From Variovorax sp. KK3 (GTDB lineage: Bacteria; Pseudomonadota; Gammaproteobacteria; Burkholderiales; Burkholderiaceae_C), in the NCBI RefSeq assembly GCF_001984055.1, contig NZ_LYVO01000002.1, positions 1 through 64,000 on the forward strand: a DNA stretch of 64,000 bases, read 5' to 3'. This document shows positions 43,962 through 53,335 of the stretch, piece after piece (position 1 is the first letter of the stretch; every line of letters starts with the position of its first letter). The notes beneath the pieces are model-generated. The model did no database searches and was not told the origin of the DNA. It saw nothing but the letters and a program-made list of their open reading frames with translations. The position numbers and the translations under genes are program-made.

Positions 43962-46349
43962 ATGGATTCCCAACCCCCTCTCGATTTCCAGAGCCCTGAA
44001 GAGGACGGGGCCCTCACCCTGGCCGATTACGCGCAGACCGCCTACCTCGAATACGCGTTGTCGGTCGTCAAGGGCCGGGCGCTCCCCGACGTCAGCGACG
44101 GCCAGAAGCCCGTGCAGCGGCGCATCCTCTATTCGATGTCGCGCATGGGTCTGGGCTTCGGCGGTGCCAACGGCACGGTCGGCGCCAAGCCGGTCAAGAG
44201 CGCGCGCGTGGTCGGCGACGTGCTGGGCCGCTTCCATCCGCACGGCGACCAGGCCGCTTACGACGCGCTGGTGCGCATGGCGCAGGACTTCTCGCAGCGC
44301 TACCCGCTGGTCGACGGCCAGGGCAACTTCGGCAGCCGCGACGGCGACGGCGCCGCGGCCATGCGCTACACCGAGGCCCGCCTCTCACGCATCACCAGCC
44401 TGCTGCTCGACGAGATCGACGAAGGCACGGTCGACTTCATTCCCAACTACGACGGCTCCACCGACGAGCCCCGCCTGCTGCCGGCGCGCCTGCCCTTCAC
44501 GCTGCTCAACGGCGCCAGCGGCATCGCGGTCGGCCTGGCCACCGAGATCCCGAGCCACAACCTGCGCGAAGTGGCAGACGCCTGCGTGGCGCTGATCAAG
44601 TCCAACGGCAAGCTGCCCGACGAGGAACTGTTTGCGCTCGTCCCCGGCCCCGACTACCCGGGCGGCGCGCAGATCATCAGCAGCGCGGCCGACATCGCCG
44701 AGGCCTACCGCACCGGCCGCGGCTCGCTCAAGGTGCGCGCGCGCTGGAAGATCGAGGACCTGGCGCGCGGCCAGTGGCAACTGGTGGTCAACGAGCTGCC
44801 GCCCGGCGTCAGCTCGCAGAAGGTGCTCGAAGAGATCGAGGAACTCACCAACCCCAAGGTGCGCGCCGGCAAGAAGGCGCTGACGGCCGAGCAGACCCAG
44901 CTCAAGGCCACCGTGCTCGCGGTGCTCGACAGCGTGCGCGACGAGTCGAGCAAGGACGCGCTGGTGCGCCTGGTGTTCGAGCCCAAGACCTCGCGCATCA
45001 GCCAGGAGGAGTTCATCACCACGCTGCTGGCGCAGACCTCGCTGGAAAGCTCGGCCTCCATCAACCTCACGATGGTGGGCATCGACGGCAAGCCGACGCA
45101 GAAGTCGCTGCGCCAGATGCTCAACGAGTGGATCGCCTTCCGCGAGATCACGGTCGAGCGGCGTTCGCGCCACCGCCTGGGCAAGGTGCAGGACCGCATC
45201 CACATCCTCGAAGGGCGGCAGCTGGTGCTGCTCAATATCGACGAGGTGATCGCGATCATCCGCGCGGCCGACGAACCCAAGGCGGCGCTGATCGCGCGCT
45301 TCGGTCTCACCGAGCGCCAGGCCGAAGACATCCTCGACATCCGGTTGCGCCAGCTGGCGCGGCTGGAAGCCATCAAGATCGAGCAGGAGCTCAAGGGCCT
45401 GCGCGAGGAACAGAAAAAGCTCGAAGACATCCTCGCCAGCCCGGCCGCGCTGCGCCGCCTGCTGGTGAAGGAAATCGAGTCCGACGCCAAGACCTTCGAA
45501 GACCCGCGCCGCACTTTCATCCAGGCCGAGAAGCGCGCCGTGGCCGAGGTGCGCGTGGTCGACGAGCCGGTGACGGTGATCGTTTCGCAGAAGGGCTGGG
45601 TGCGCACGCAGAAGGGCTGGGCCAGCGAGCGCGCGGCCGGCGGCGGTGCCGCGCCCGAATACAGCTTCAAGTCCGGCGATGCGCTCTACGGCGCCTTCGA
45701 ATGCCGCAGCGTCGACACGCTGCTGGTCTTCGGCACCGCCAAGGACAAGAGCGTGCGCGTGTACACGGTGGCCGTGGCTTCGCTGCCGGGCGGCCGCGGC
45801 GACGGCCAGCCGATCACCACGCTGATCGAGCTCGAAAGCGGCACGCATCCCGCGCACTACTTCGCCGGCCCCCTGGGCGCCGCGCTGCTGTTGTCGAGCA
45901 CAGGCGGCTACGGCTTCATCGCCACGGTCGAGAACATGATCTCGCGTCAGCGCGGCGGCAAGGCCTTCGTCGACGTGGGCGAGGGCGAGCAGCTGTGCCG
46001 GCCTTCGCTGGTCGGCGGCGCAAGCGGTGCCGAGCCGCTGCCACCGGCCACCAACGTGGCCTGTGCCTCGACCAACGGCCGCATCCTGACCTTCGAGATC
46101 CTCGAGATGAAGGCGCTGCCCAAGGGCGGCCGCGGCCTGACGCTGATCGACCTCGAACCGAAGGACACGCTGGCCGGCGCTGCGGCCTACACGCGCAGCG
46201 TGAAGATCGAAGGCATCGGCCGCGGCGCCAAGGAGCGCGAGGAAACGCTGGAGATCCGCAGCCTCAACAACGCCCGCGGCAGCCGCGCGCGCAAGGGCAA
46301 GGCGGCGGACCTGGGCTTCAAGCCGACCGGCGTGTCGCGCGTCCTTTGA
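43962..46349 (+). CDS. parC: DNA topoisomerase IV subunit A
   Basis: Breakage-reunion subunit of topoisomerase IV, 795 residues. The N-terminal winged-helix/tower region holds the catalytic Tyr in AMRYTEARL (about residue 128); the C-terminal domain (from about residue 520) forms the DNA-wrapping beta-propeller with repeats. In the quinolone-determining region the sequence is [15 protein letters not shown], with Gln where E. coli ParC has Ser80. No ribosome site is apparent besides the TTCTCTCCC leader. Confidence 0.96.
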   Translation: MDSQPPLDFQSPEEDGALTLADYAQTAYLEYALSVVKGRALPDVSDGQKPVQRRILYSMSRMGLGFGGANGTVGAKPVKSARVVGDVLGRFHPHGDQAAYDALVRMAQDFSQRYPLVDGQGNFGSRDGDGAAAMRYTEARLSRITSLLLDEIDEGTVDFIPNYDGSTDEPRLLPARLPFTLLNGASGIAVGLATEIPSHNLREVADACVALIKSNGKLPDEELFALVPGPDYPGGAQIISSAADIAEAYRTGRGSLKVRARWKIEDLARGQWQLVVNELPPGVSSQKVLEEIEELTNPKVRAGKKALTAEQTQLKATVLAVLDSVRDESSKDALVRLVFEPKTSRISQEEFITTLLAQTSLESSASINLTMVGIDGKPTQKSLRQMLNEWIAFREITVERRSRHRLGKVQDRIHILEGRQLVLLNIDEVIAIIRAADEPKAALIARFGLTERQAEDILDIRLRQLARLEAIKIEQELKGLREEQKKLEDILASPAALRRLLVKEIESDAKTFEDPRRTFIQAEKRAVAEVRVVDEPVTVIVSQKGWVRTQKGWASERAAGGGAAPEYSFKSGDALYGAFECRSVDTLLVFGTAKDKSVRVYTVAVASLPGGRGDGQPITTLIELESGTHPAHYFAGPLGAALLLSSTGGYGFIATVENMISRQRGGKAFVDVGEGEQLCRPSLVGGASGAEPLPPATNVACASTNGRILTFEILEMKALPKGGRGLTLIDLEPKDTLAGAAAYTRSVKIEGIGRGAKEREETLEIRSLNNARGSRARKGKAADLGFKPTGVSRVL

Positions 46350-46361
46350 GGAGGCCGAGTC

Positions 46362-46553
46362 ATGGGTGCTGATTTCGGGCCGGTCACCATCTTCGTGCTG
46401 GTCGTCACCAGCGCCTGCAGCTTCCTCGTGGCGCGCTGGCTCTCGAAGCGCGTGCGCAACGCCAAGCGGGAGCGCGAGCGCAAGGCGCGCGAGGCCGCCG
46501 ACAGCCGCCAGGTGCGGCGTGCGCGCGAGCGGCAGCGCTCGGGGCGCGGTTGA
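46362..46553 (+). CDS. 63-residue membrane-anchored basic protein
   Basis: One N-terminal membrane helix (FGPVTIFVLVVTSACSFLVARWL), then a strongly basic, helical tail (KRVRNAKRERERKAREAADSRQVRRARERQRSGRG) predicted to be cytoplasmic. A GAGGAGG ribosome site lies 7 bases upstream and the gene begins 12 bases after parC, so co-expression is likely. Family not recognised; a small protein that could interact with DNA or the divisome. Confidence 0.72.
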   Translation: MGADFGPVTIFVLVVTSACSFLVARWLSKRVRNAKRERERKAREAADSRQVRRARERQRSGRG

Positions 46554-46654
46554 TCGGTGCACTCATCCCGCACTGGTTGTCGCACTCGTCGCCGCGTAAT
46601 TCGACACGCTGATCGCCTGACAGGTTCGACCTCGCGGCCGACCCCTGCCGATCG

Positions 46655-47194
46655 TCAGCGCGCCGCGCGCCAGGCGCAGTAGGGGTTCAGCGCCTCGCCC
46701 TTCCACCATTGCTTTTCCGGACCGAGCAGGAACACGGCGAAGTGCAGGTGCGGCGCGTCGGGCGCCGCGTTGCCGGTCGTGCCGACGTAGCCGATCAGGT
46801 CGCCGCGCCGAAGCTGCGCGCCCTCGCGCAGGCCTTCGGCATAGCGGTCGAGGTGCGCGTAGTAGTAGGCCAACTGGCTCGCCGGATCGAACTGGTAGAC
46901 GGTCAGGCCGCCCGGCTTGCTGTCGAACAGCTTGACCAGCTTGCCATCGTCCACCGCGCGCACCGGCGTGCCGCGCGGCGCCATGATGTCGAGCGCCTCG
47001 TGCCGGTGGCCCGGGCGGCCTTCGTCGAAGGTGTCGCGCACAGCCCGGGGCTGGATGCCGTCGACCGGAAACTGCAGCGCGCGGGCAGCGAGCAGGCTCA
47101 GGCCGGGACTCTCGGCGCAAGCATCGGCCATGGCCCAGCCGGGCACGGCGAGCCAGGCGCACGCCACTGCCATTCGCCAGCCCGTCAAGCGCAC
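46655..47194 (-). CDS. M23-family (LytM-like) metallopeptidase
   Basis: Product of 179 residues: basic n-region and hydrophobic signal (RLTGWRMAVACAWLAVPGWAMADA), then a single LytM domain with HEALDIMAPRGTPV (HxxxxD zinc ligands, about residue 76) and the distal HLHFAVF motif. Both zinc-binding positions are intact, so peptidoglycan endopeptidase activity is possible rather than a degenerate EnvC-type activator. Start set at GTG, 12 bases after the L,D-transpeptidase stop, with GAAAGGG just upstream; an ATG 7 codons later is an alternative. Confidence 0.88.
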   Translation of the reverse strand: MRLTGWRMAVACAWLAVPGWAMADACAESPGLSLLAARALQFPVDGIQPRAVRDTFDEGRPGHRHEALDIMAPRGTPVRAVDDGKLVKLFDSKPGGLTVYQFDPASQLAYYYAHLDRYAEGLREGAQLRRGDLIGYVGTTGNAAPDAPHLHFAVFLLGPEKQWWKGEALNPYCAWRAAR

Positions 47195-47205
47195 CGGACG
47201 CCCTT

Positions 47206-48246
47206 TCAGGCCTTGACCTCGACCGCGAAGCCCGCCTTGGCCAGTTGCGACAGGCGCGCCGCGTCCCAATTGGTCAGGTGGATGCAGCCATTCGTCTCCT
47301 CGTGCCCCACGCGATCCGGTGCCGGCGTGCCATGAATGCCCCAGTGCGGCTTCGACAACCCCAGCCACACGTTGCCGATCGGGTTGTTGGGGCCTGCCGC
47401 GATCTGCATCTTCGACGCGCCCGCCGGCGCCTTCTTGAGGATCGACGGGTCGTAGGTGAAGGTCGGGTCTTTCACTTCGTTGATGATCTTCATCTTGCCC
47501 AGCGGCAGCGGGTCGAGCGGCCCGCCGATGCTGATCGGGAAGCCCGCGAGCGGCGTGCCCGAGCCATCGAGCACGAAGAGCATGTGATCGCTCTTGTCGA
47601 TCTCGATCGACTTCGCGGCCTTGACCACGGCCGCATCGGCCGCGCCGGTGATGTTGACGACCACGATCTCGTCGCCTGCCTGGAACTTGGCGCCTTTGTT
47701 GAGGGCCGCCAGGGCCTTGGGCGCCATGTGGTGCCGCTCGGACAAGGCCTCCTGCAGGCTCTGGTAGCCCATCGACTTGAGCTTCGCGCGTTCGGCCATG
47801 TCCTCCGGCGTCTTTTCATACGGGCCGGCCACGTCCTTGTCGGTGATGGCATAGGTCGTGAACAGCGGCTGCGCGTCGGTCTCGAGCGCGGCCCAGGTCG
47901 CGGCATCGACCTTGCCCGACTGCGCCAGGTCCTTGTACTTCTGGAAGGCCGTCACCACGCGCCGCATGTTGGTGCCGAAGCCGCCGTCGATCTCGCCGGG
48001 CGAGAACCAGGCGCGATCGAGAAGGATCTGCGCGCGCATGACCGCGGCGCCACGAGAGCCTTGCGCGAGCACCGGTGTTTCGGCGGCCGCGTTGAGCTTG
48101 TCGAGTCCCGCGGGGCCGGATGCCTCGGGGGCTGCTTTCGAAGCACTCTTCGTGGCGGCGTGTACCAGCCATGGCGTGGCGCTTGCAGTGCCCATCGCCA
48201 GGCAGACGGCGGTGCGCAGGAATTGTCGGCGTGCAGAGAACGTCAT
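47206..48246 (-). CDS. L,D-transpeptidase with peptidoglycan-binding domain
   Basis: Product of 346 residues, Tat-type signal ([15 protein letters not shown]) followed by a PG_binding_1 domain (about residues 55-120: [21 protein letters not shown]...GFGTN), a linker with a LysM-like stretch, and a YkuD catalytic domain. The active-site region reads [23 protein letters not shown]: the nucleophile Cys is present, but the usual SHGC(V/I)R motif appears as TNGCIHL. It would cross-link muropeptides 3-3 or attach outer-membrane lipoproteins. Followed directly by an M23 peptidase. Confidence 0.88.
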   Translation of the reverse strand: MTFSARRQFLRTAVCLAMGTASATPWLVHAATKSASKAAPEASGPAGLDKLNAAAETPVLAQGSRGAAVMRAQILLDRAWFSPGEIDGGFGTNMRRVVTAFQKYKDLAQSGKVDAATWAALETDAQPLFTTYAITDKDVAGPYEKTPEDMAERAKLKSMGYQSLQEALSERHHMAPKALAALNKGAKFQAGDEIVVVNITGAADAAVVKAAKSIEIDKSDHMLFVLDGSGTPLAGFPISIGGPLDPLPLGKMKIINEVKDPTFTYDPSILKKAPAGASKMQIAAGPNNPIGNVWLGLSKPHWGIHGTPAPDRVGHEETNGCIHLTNWDAARLSQLAKAGFAVEVKA

Positions 48247-48391
48247 CGCAGGGCCTGGGAGTGGAGTTGGCCGCACATTAGGGCCCGTCGCTCTCTGCGC
48301 CCTGTAGTCTCAGACAGACACAATGCCTCGGCCCGCGCCGCATTCACGCAGGCCGCCGGCGCAACGACCCAGCCTGACGTTGGCGGAGGCC

Positions 48392-49369
48392 TCAGCCGCG
48401 CAGAGCCGCCAACGCCTCGACATTGACGGCCTCGGTCAGGCTGCCGTCCGCGAAGCGATTGACGTTGTCGAAGGCGATGCCGAAGTAGCGCTCGTAGTTG
48501 TCGCGTTCCACGTAGCCGATGTGCGGCGTGCACAAGGCGTTCGGCAGGCCAAGCAGCGGATGGGCAGCGCCCTGCACGGGCTCGTGCTCGAACACGTCGA
48601 TGGCCGCGAAGCCGGGGCGTCCGCGACGCAGCGCGCGTTCGAGCGCACCCGTGGCGATCAGCTCGGCACGGCTGGTGTTCACCAGCAGGGCGGTGGGCTT
48701 CATGCGGTCCAGGTCTTCTTCGTTCACGATGCCCGTCGTCTGCGCGTTCAGGCGCACGTGCAGGCTGATCACATCGCTCTCCGCGAAGAAGGCCTCGCGC
48801 GACGGCGCGACCTCGAAGCCGTCGGCGCGCGCCGCCTGCGTCGAGGCCTCGCGGCCCCATATCCAGACCTTCATGCCGAACACGCGTCCGTAGGCCGCGA
48901 CCTGCCGGCCGATGCGGCCGTAGCTCCACACGCCCAGGCGCTGCCCGCCGAGCTGCTGGCCCAGGTGGCCCTGCCACAGCCCCTGCTGCAGCCGGTTGGC
49001 TTCCTGCACCAGGTGGCGCCGGCTCGCCAGCACGAGCGCCCAGGTCAGCTCGGCCGTCGACGAGCCCGCGCCGCGGCCTTCGGTCACCACCACGCCGCGC
49101 GCGGTGCAGGCGGCCAAGTCGACGTGGCCCGCGAGCTTGCCGGTCTGGCTGATGAGGCGCAGGCGCGACAGGCGATCGAGCAAGGCCGCGTCGATGCGCG
49201 TGCGTTCGCGCGTCAGCACGATCGCGTCGGCATCGGCAAAACGCGCGGCGAGCGCATCGGTGCCTTTGACCGTGTCGTTGTGGATGCGGACTTCGTGGCC
49301 CGCCAGGCGCGCGAAGCAATCGAGCGTTCGCACGCAGTCCTGGTAGTCGTCGGGGATGACGATGCGCAT
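48392..49369 (-). CDS. D-2-hydroxyacid dehydrogenase
   Basis: NAD-dependent enzyme of 325 residues in the D-3-phosphoglycerate dehydrogenase-like family. Catalytic residues are Arg in VNTSRAELI, Glu in AAIDVFEHEPV and His in CTPHIGYV. The dinucleotide loop is GVWSYGRIGRQVAAYG rather than the usual GxGxxG (first Gly replaced by Ser). It ends the five-gene operon below IclR and may reduce or oxidise a 2-hydroxy acid made from the transported compound. Confidence 0.88.
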   Translation of the reverse strand: MRIVIPDDYQDCVRTLDCFARLAGHEVRIHNDTVKGTDALAARFADADAIVLTRERTRIDAALLDRLSRLRLISQTGKLAGHVDLAACTARGVVVTEGRGAGSSTAELTWALVLASRRHLVQEANRLQQGLWQGHLGQQLGGQRLGVWSYGRIGRQVAAYGRVFGMKVWIWGREASTQAARADGFEVAPSREAFFAESDVISLHVRLNAQTTGIVNEEDLDRMKPTALLVNTSRAELIATGALERALRRGRPGFAAIDVFEHEPVQGAAHPLLGLPNALCTPHIGYVERDNYERYFGIAFDNVNRFADGSLTEAVNVEALAALRG

Positions 49370-49382
49370 GGCGAGCCGGCTC

Positions 49383-50369
49383 CTATTGCAGCGTGATGTT
49401 CAGCTGCTCGACCGTGCGCTTCCACAGCACCAGGTCGTCGCGCACCAGCGCCGTGAACTCGGCCGGCGGCATGCCGCCCGGCTCGATGCCTTGAGCCTGG
49501 AAGATCTCGCGCACTTCCTGCGTGTCGAGGGCGCGCTTCACTTCCGCGTGAAGGCGCTGCATCACGGGCGCCGGTGTGCCGGCGCGCAGCAGCAGCCCGT
49601 ACCAGCCATGCACGTCGAAGCCGGGGTAGCCTTGCTCGGCCACGGTCGGCACATCGGGCAGGCCGGCGAAGCGGGTCTTGGGCGCCACCGCCAGCGCGCG
49701 CAGCTTGCCGGCCTTGATCTGCGACAGCGCCGAGCTCATGTCGAGAAACATGAACTGGATCTGTCCGCCCAGCAAATCCTGCACCGCCGGCCCGGCGCCG
49801 CGGTAGGGCACGTGGGTCGCGCGGATGCCGGCGCGCTGCGCGAAGAGCGCCGCGCCCAGGTGCGCCGACGTGCCGTTGCCCGACGAGCCGTACGACAGGC
49901 TGTCGGGCTTGGCCTTGGCCATCGCGACCAGTTCCTGCAGCGTCTTCGCCGGGAACTCGGGCCGCACCACCACCGCATGCGGGATGAAGCCGACCACCGT
50001 CAGCGGCGCGAAGTCCTTCAGCGTGTCGAAGGGGTAGTTGGCCATCAGCGCCGGATTGGTCACGGCCAGGATCGACGGGAAGACCATCGTGTAGCCATCG
50101 GCCGGCCCCCGCGCGACCTCGCTCATGCCGATGACGCCGCCGCCACCGGGCTTGTTGTCGACGATCACCGGTTGGCCGAGGCTTGCCGACATGGTCTTGC
50201 CGATGGCACGCGCCATCAGGTCGGTCGGCCCGCCGGGCGCGAAGGGCACCACGATGCGGATCGGCTTCGACGGAAAGGCCTGCGCGAAAGCGGACGGTGC
50301 CAGGGCCGAGAGCGCGAGGCCGGCGCCGAGCGTGGCGTTGAAGCGGCGGCGCGAGAAGTTGTGACGCAT
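49383..50369 (-). CDS. Bug-family tripartite tricarboxylate receptor
   Basis: Periplasmic binding protein of 328 residues, Tat-type signal (SRRRFNATLGAGLALSALAPSAFAQ), then VVPFAPGGPTDLMARA, VDNKPGGGGVIGMSEVA, YGSSGNGTSAHLGAALF and THVPYRGAGPAVQDLLGGQI. Fourth gene of the operon, 34 bases after the acyl-CoA synthetase and 13 bases before the dehydrogenase. A second Bug gene begins the operon, so this operon encodes two related receptors. Confidence 0.92.
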   Translation of the reverse strand: MRHNFSRRRFNATLGAGLALSALAPSAFAQAFPSKPIRIVVPFAPGGPTDLMARAIGKTMSASLGQPVIVDNKPGGGGVIGMSEVARGPADGYTMVFPSILAVTNPALMANYPFDTLKDFAPLTVVGFIPHAVVVRPEFPAKTLQELVAMAKAKPDSLSYGSSGNGTSAHLGAALFAQRAGIRATHVPYRGAGPAVQDLLGGQIQFMFLDMSSALSQIKAGKLRALAVAPKTRFAGLPDVPTVAEQGYPGFDVHGWYGLLLRAGTPAPVMQRLHAEVKRALDTQEVREIFQAQGIEPGGMPPAEFTALVRDDLVLWKRTVEQLNITLQ

Positions 50370-50403
50370 GCGTTGTCTCCTTGTTGTGTGATCGAGGTGG
50401 TTG

Positions 50404-52506
50404 TCAGGCCGCGAGCACGGCCACACCGTCCGCGGCGCGCACGCCCTGGCCGCGCGGCAGCACGAAGATCGGGTTGATCTCGGCCTCGACGAGTCGATCG
50501 CCCAGCGCCGCGGCCATGCGCGAGAAGGCGACGATCGCATCGGCCAGTGCGTCGACGTCGCATACCGGCCGGCCGCGGAAGCCGTCGAGCAGTGGCCAGG
50601 TCTTGAGCTCGCGCACCAGTGCGAGGGCCTGTGCGCGCGTCAGGCCTTCGGGCGGCAGCATGCGCAGCGCGGTGTCCTTCAGCAGCTCGGCCGTCACGCC
50701 GCCCATGCCCAGCAGAATCGCGCTGCCCAGCGGGTCGCGATGAAAGCCTAGGATCAGCTCCACGCCGCCGCTCACCATCTCCTGCACGAGGAAGCGTCGG
50801 GGCTGCACGCCGGTACGTGCCTCGACGTCGGAAGCCATGCGCGCCAGGCGCTCGCCGATCGCATCGGCCGTGACATTGACCGCCACGCCGCCCACGTCGC
50901 TCTTGTGCGTGATCTCGGACGACAGGATCTTGAGCACCACCGCACCGCCCAGCTCACGCGCCGCCGCCTCGGCTTCTCGCGCATCGACGACGACGATCTC
51001 GCGCGCGCAAGGCACGCCGAAGCGCGTGAACAGCTGCTTGGCCTGCGCTTCGTCGAGCGAGCCGCGCGGCAGGTCGTCGGGTTCAGGGGACGAAGGCAAT
51101 GGGTCGCCCGGCACCGGCTCGGCCCAGTCCGCCTGCTGACGCATCGCGGCCAGTGCGCTGGTGCAGCTCTCGGGCGCCATGAAGGCCGGCACGCCGCGCT
51201 GGTTGAGCAGGCTCGCGATGCCCGGCGCATGCGGGCTCACGTAGGCCAGCAGCGGCTTGTCGCTGCCGGGCAGGCTGTCGTGGATGGCGTCGGCCATCAG
51301 GTCGGGCATCGCCAGACCCGAAGAGCCGACGACCACCACCACCGCGTCGTACGAAGGGCTGCCGAGCAGCGCGCGGATCGCGCCGCGCAGCAGCTGTGGC
51401 TGCAGGCCCGCGAGCGTGACGTCGATCGGGTTGCGGTCGAGCACCGCGTGGTCGCCGGACTGCAGCGCACGCAGCGCCGCGGCCGTCTCCGCATCGGGCG
51501 CCGGCGCCTCGAAGCCCGCGCTGCCCAGGCTGTCGGCCACCAGCGTGCCGGCACCGCCGGTGGAGGTGAGCACCGCCACGCGCGAGCCGCGCAGCACGCG
51601 GCCCGTGACCAGCGCGGCCGGAATGTCCAGCAGGTCCGCGAAGGTCTGCGCGCGGATCACGCCGAGCTCGCGGAACAGCGCGTCGTACATGCGGTCGGCA
51701 CCGGCCAGTGCACCGGTGTGCGACACCGCGGCCGATGCACCGGCTTCCGAGCGGCCGACCTTGAACACCACCACCGGCTTGCCCTTGCGCGCGGCCTTCA
51801 ATGCGGCGGCGCGGAACTTGGCCGGATTGCGCAGGCCTTCCATGTAGAGCGCGATCACCGAGGTCGCCTCGTCATCGGCCAGGTGGTCGACGAAGTCCGC
51901 GAGGTCGAGGTCCACTTCGTTGCTCGTGGAAATGAGCTTCGACAGCCCGATGCCGCGCGCCGCGGCGCGCGAGAGCAGGGCGCCCAGGATGCCGCCGCTC
52001 TGCGACACCACGCCGATGCGGCCGGCCTCGAAGCCTTCCATCTCCAGCGCGCCAGTGGCCGACAGCGTGATGCCGTCGGTCAGGTTCACCAGGCCGATGG
52101 TGTTGGGGCCGAGGATGCGCATCGAACCTGCGGCCTCCATCAGCTGGCTTTGGCGGCGCGCGCCTTCCTCGCCGACTTCGGTGTAGCCGCTGGCCAGCAC
52201 GATCGCGGCCGCGGTGCCGCGTTCGGACAGCGCGCGCACGGCTTCATGGGCGCGTTCGGCGCCCAGCAGCACGATGCCCACGTCGGGCGCTTCGGGCAGC
52301 GAGGCCACGTCGGGGTAGCTTTTCAATCCACCGATCTCGGTGGCACGCGGGTTGACCGGGTAGATCGCGCCGGTGAAGCCGTGCTTCTGCAGATACGACA
52401 CCGGCCTGCCGGCCGTCTTGGTCGGGTCGGCCGAGGCGCCGATCACGGCCACGCTGCGCGGCTTCAGCAGGCGAGCGATGGGGTCCACGTGCTTCGTATC
52501 GCTCAT
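50404..52506 (-). CDS. ADP-forming acyl-CoA synthetase (acetate-CoA ligase family)
   Basis: Product of 700 residues made of a CoA-binding Rossmann domain (about 14-140, VAVIGASADPTKTAGRPV), a succinyl-CoA-ligase-like flavodoxin domain with the phosphohistidine in SHTGALAGADR (about 265), and a C-terminal ATP-grasp domain (about 480-700, KSDVGGVAVNV). This NDP-forming architecture (fused alpha and beta parts) activates an acid to its CoA thioester reversibly with ATP. The start overlaps the stop of the enoyl-CoA hydratase gene (ATGA), indicating coupled translation. Confidence 0.92.
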   Translation of the reverse strand: MSDTKHVDPIARLLKPRSVAVIGASADPTKTAGRPVSYLQKHGFTGAIYPVNPRATEIGGLKSYPDVASLPEAPDVGIVLLGAERAHEAVRALSERGTAAAIVLASGYTEVGEEGARRQSQLMEAAGSMRILGPNTIGLVNLTDGITLSATGALEMEGFEAGRIGVVSQSGGILGALLSRAAARGIGLSKLISTSNEVDLDLADFVDHLADDEATSVIALYMEGLRNPAKFRAAALKAARKGKPVVVFKVGRSEAGASAAVSHTGALAGADRMYDALFRELGVIRAQTFADLLDIPAALVTGRVLRGSRVAVLTSTGGAGTLVADSLGSAGFEAPAPDAETAAALRALQSGDHAVLDRNPIDVTLAGLQPQLLRGAIRALLGSPSYDAVVVVVGSSGLAMPDLMADAIHDSLPGSDKPLLAYVSPHAPGIASLLNQRGVPAFMAPESCTSALAAMRQQADWAEPVPGDPLPSSPEPDDLPRGSLDEAQAKQLFTRFGVPCAREIVVVDAREAEAAARELGGAVVLKILSSEITHKSDVGGVAVNVTADAIGERLARMASDVEARTGVQPRRFLVQEMVSGGVELILGFHRDPLGSAILLGMGGVTAELLKDTALRMLPPEGLTRAQALALVRELKTWPLLDGFRGRPVCDVDALADAIVAFSRMAAALGDRLVEAEINPIFVLPRGQGVRAADGVAVLAA

Positions 52507-53312
52507 GCCCGCTTCCCCTTGGCGCTTTCGAGAAACGCCATCACCGCATCGCGATGCGCCTGTGTGGTGTAGCAGATGCCTTGCGCCTGGCTGCCCTGCG
52601 CGAACACCTGTTCGGCCGGCAGCTCGAAGCTCTGGTCGATGATCGACTTGCCCAATGCCAGCGCGGCGGCTGAGCCTTCGCTGAGTTCGCGCGCCCAGGC
52701 CTGCGCGTCGGGCAGCAGCGCGTCGGGCCGGCTCAACCGGTCGGCGATGCCGAACGAGAGCGCTTCGGCCGCTTCCACCTTGCGCCCGGTAAAGATCAGC
52801 TGTTTCGCGCGTGACAGGCCCACGCGGCGCGGCAGGAAGTACATGCCGCCGCCGTCCGGAATCAGCCCGCGCTTGATGTAGCTCCAGGCGAAGCTCGCTT
52901 CTTCGGACGCGATGACGAAATCGCAGGCCAGCGCCATGTCCGCGCCCAGGCCGTTGGCCGAGCCGTTGACGGCCGCGATCACCGGCTTGGGCATGGTGTG
53001 CAGCAGCGCGATCGAGTGGTGCACGCGCTGCTGCCGCGTCCAGCCATTGAAGCCGACTTCGCCGGCCGGTGCGTCCATGCGGCGCTGCATGCCCGCCACG
53101 TCGCCGCCGGCGCAGAAGCCCTTGCCTGTCCCGGTCAGCACCAGGGCGCGGATGGTCGCATCGGCGGCCACCTGTTCGAGCGCGCCGATCAACTCGGTGC
53201 GCATCGCATCGCTGATGGCGTTGCGCTTCTCGGGGCGGTTCAGGGTCAGCGTGGCGATGCCTGCGTCGACCTGCAGCAGCACCAGTTCCTGTGTCTTGAT
53301 CTCGTCGTTCAT
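52503..53312 (-). CDS. enoyl-CoA hydratase/isomerase family protein
   Basis: Crotonase-fold protein of 269 residues. Oxyanion-hole segments GKGFCAGGDVAGMQ (about 64-77) and AANGSANGLGADMALACD, and the active-site region GLIPDGGGMYFLPRRVG, where one of the usual catalytic acids is Asp, as in PaaG-type isomerases/hydratases. Works with the co-translated acyl-CoA synthetase: acid to CoA ester, then hydration, isomerisation or elimination. Preceded by AGAGAGGA. Confidence 0.92.
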   Translation of the reverse strand: MNDEIKTQELVLLQVDAGIATLTLNRPEKRNAISDAMRTELIGALEQVAADATIRALVLTGTGKGFCAGGDVAGMQRRMDAPAGEVGFNGWTRQQRVHHSIALLHTMPKPVIAAVNGSANGLGADMALACDFVIASEEASFAWSYIKRGLIPDGGGMYFLPRRVGLSRAKQLIFTGRKVEAAEALSFGIADRLSRPDALLPDAQAWARELSEGSAAALALGKSIIDQSFELPAEQVFAQGSQAQGICYTTQAHRDAVMAFLESAKGKRA

Positions 53313-53335
53313 CTCGTCGTTCCTCTCTGGTTCAT

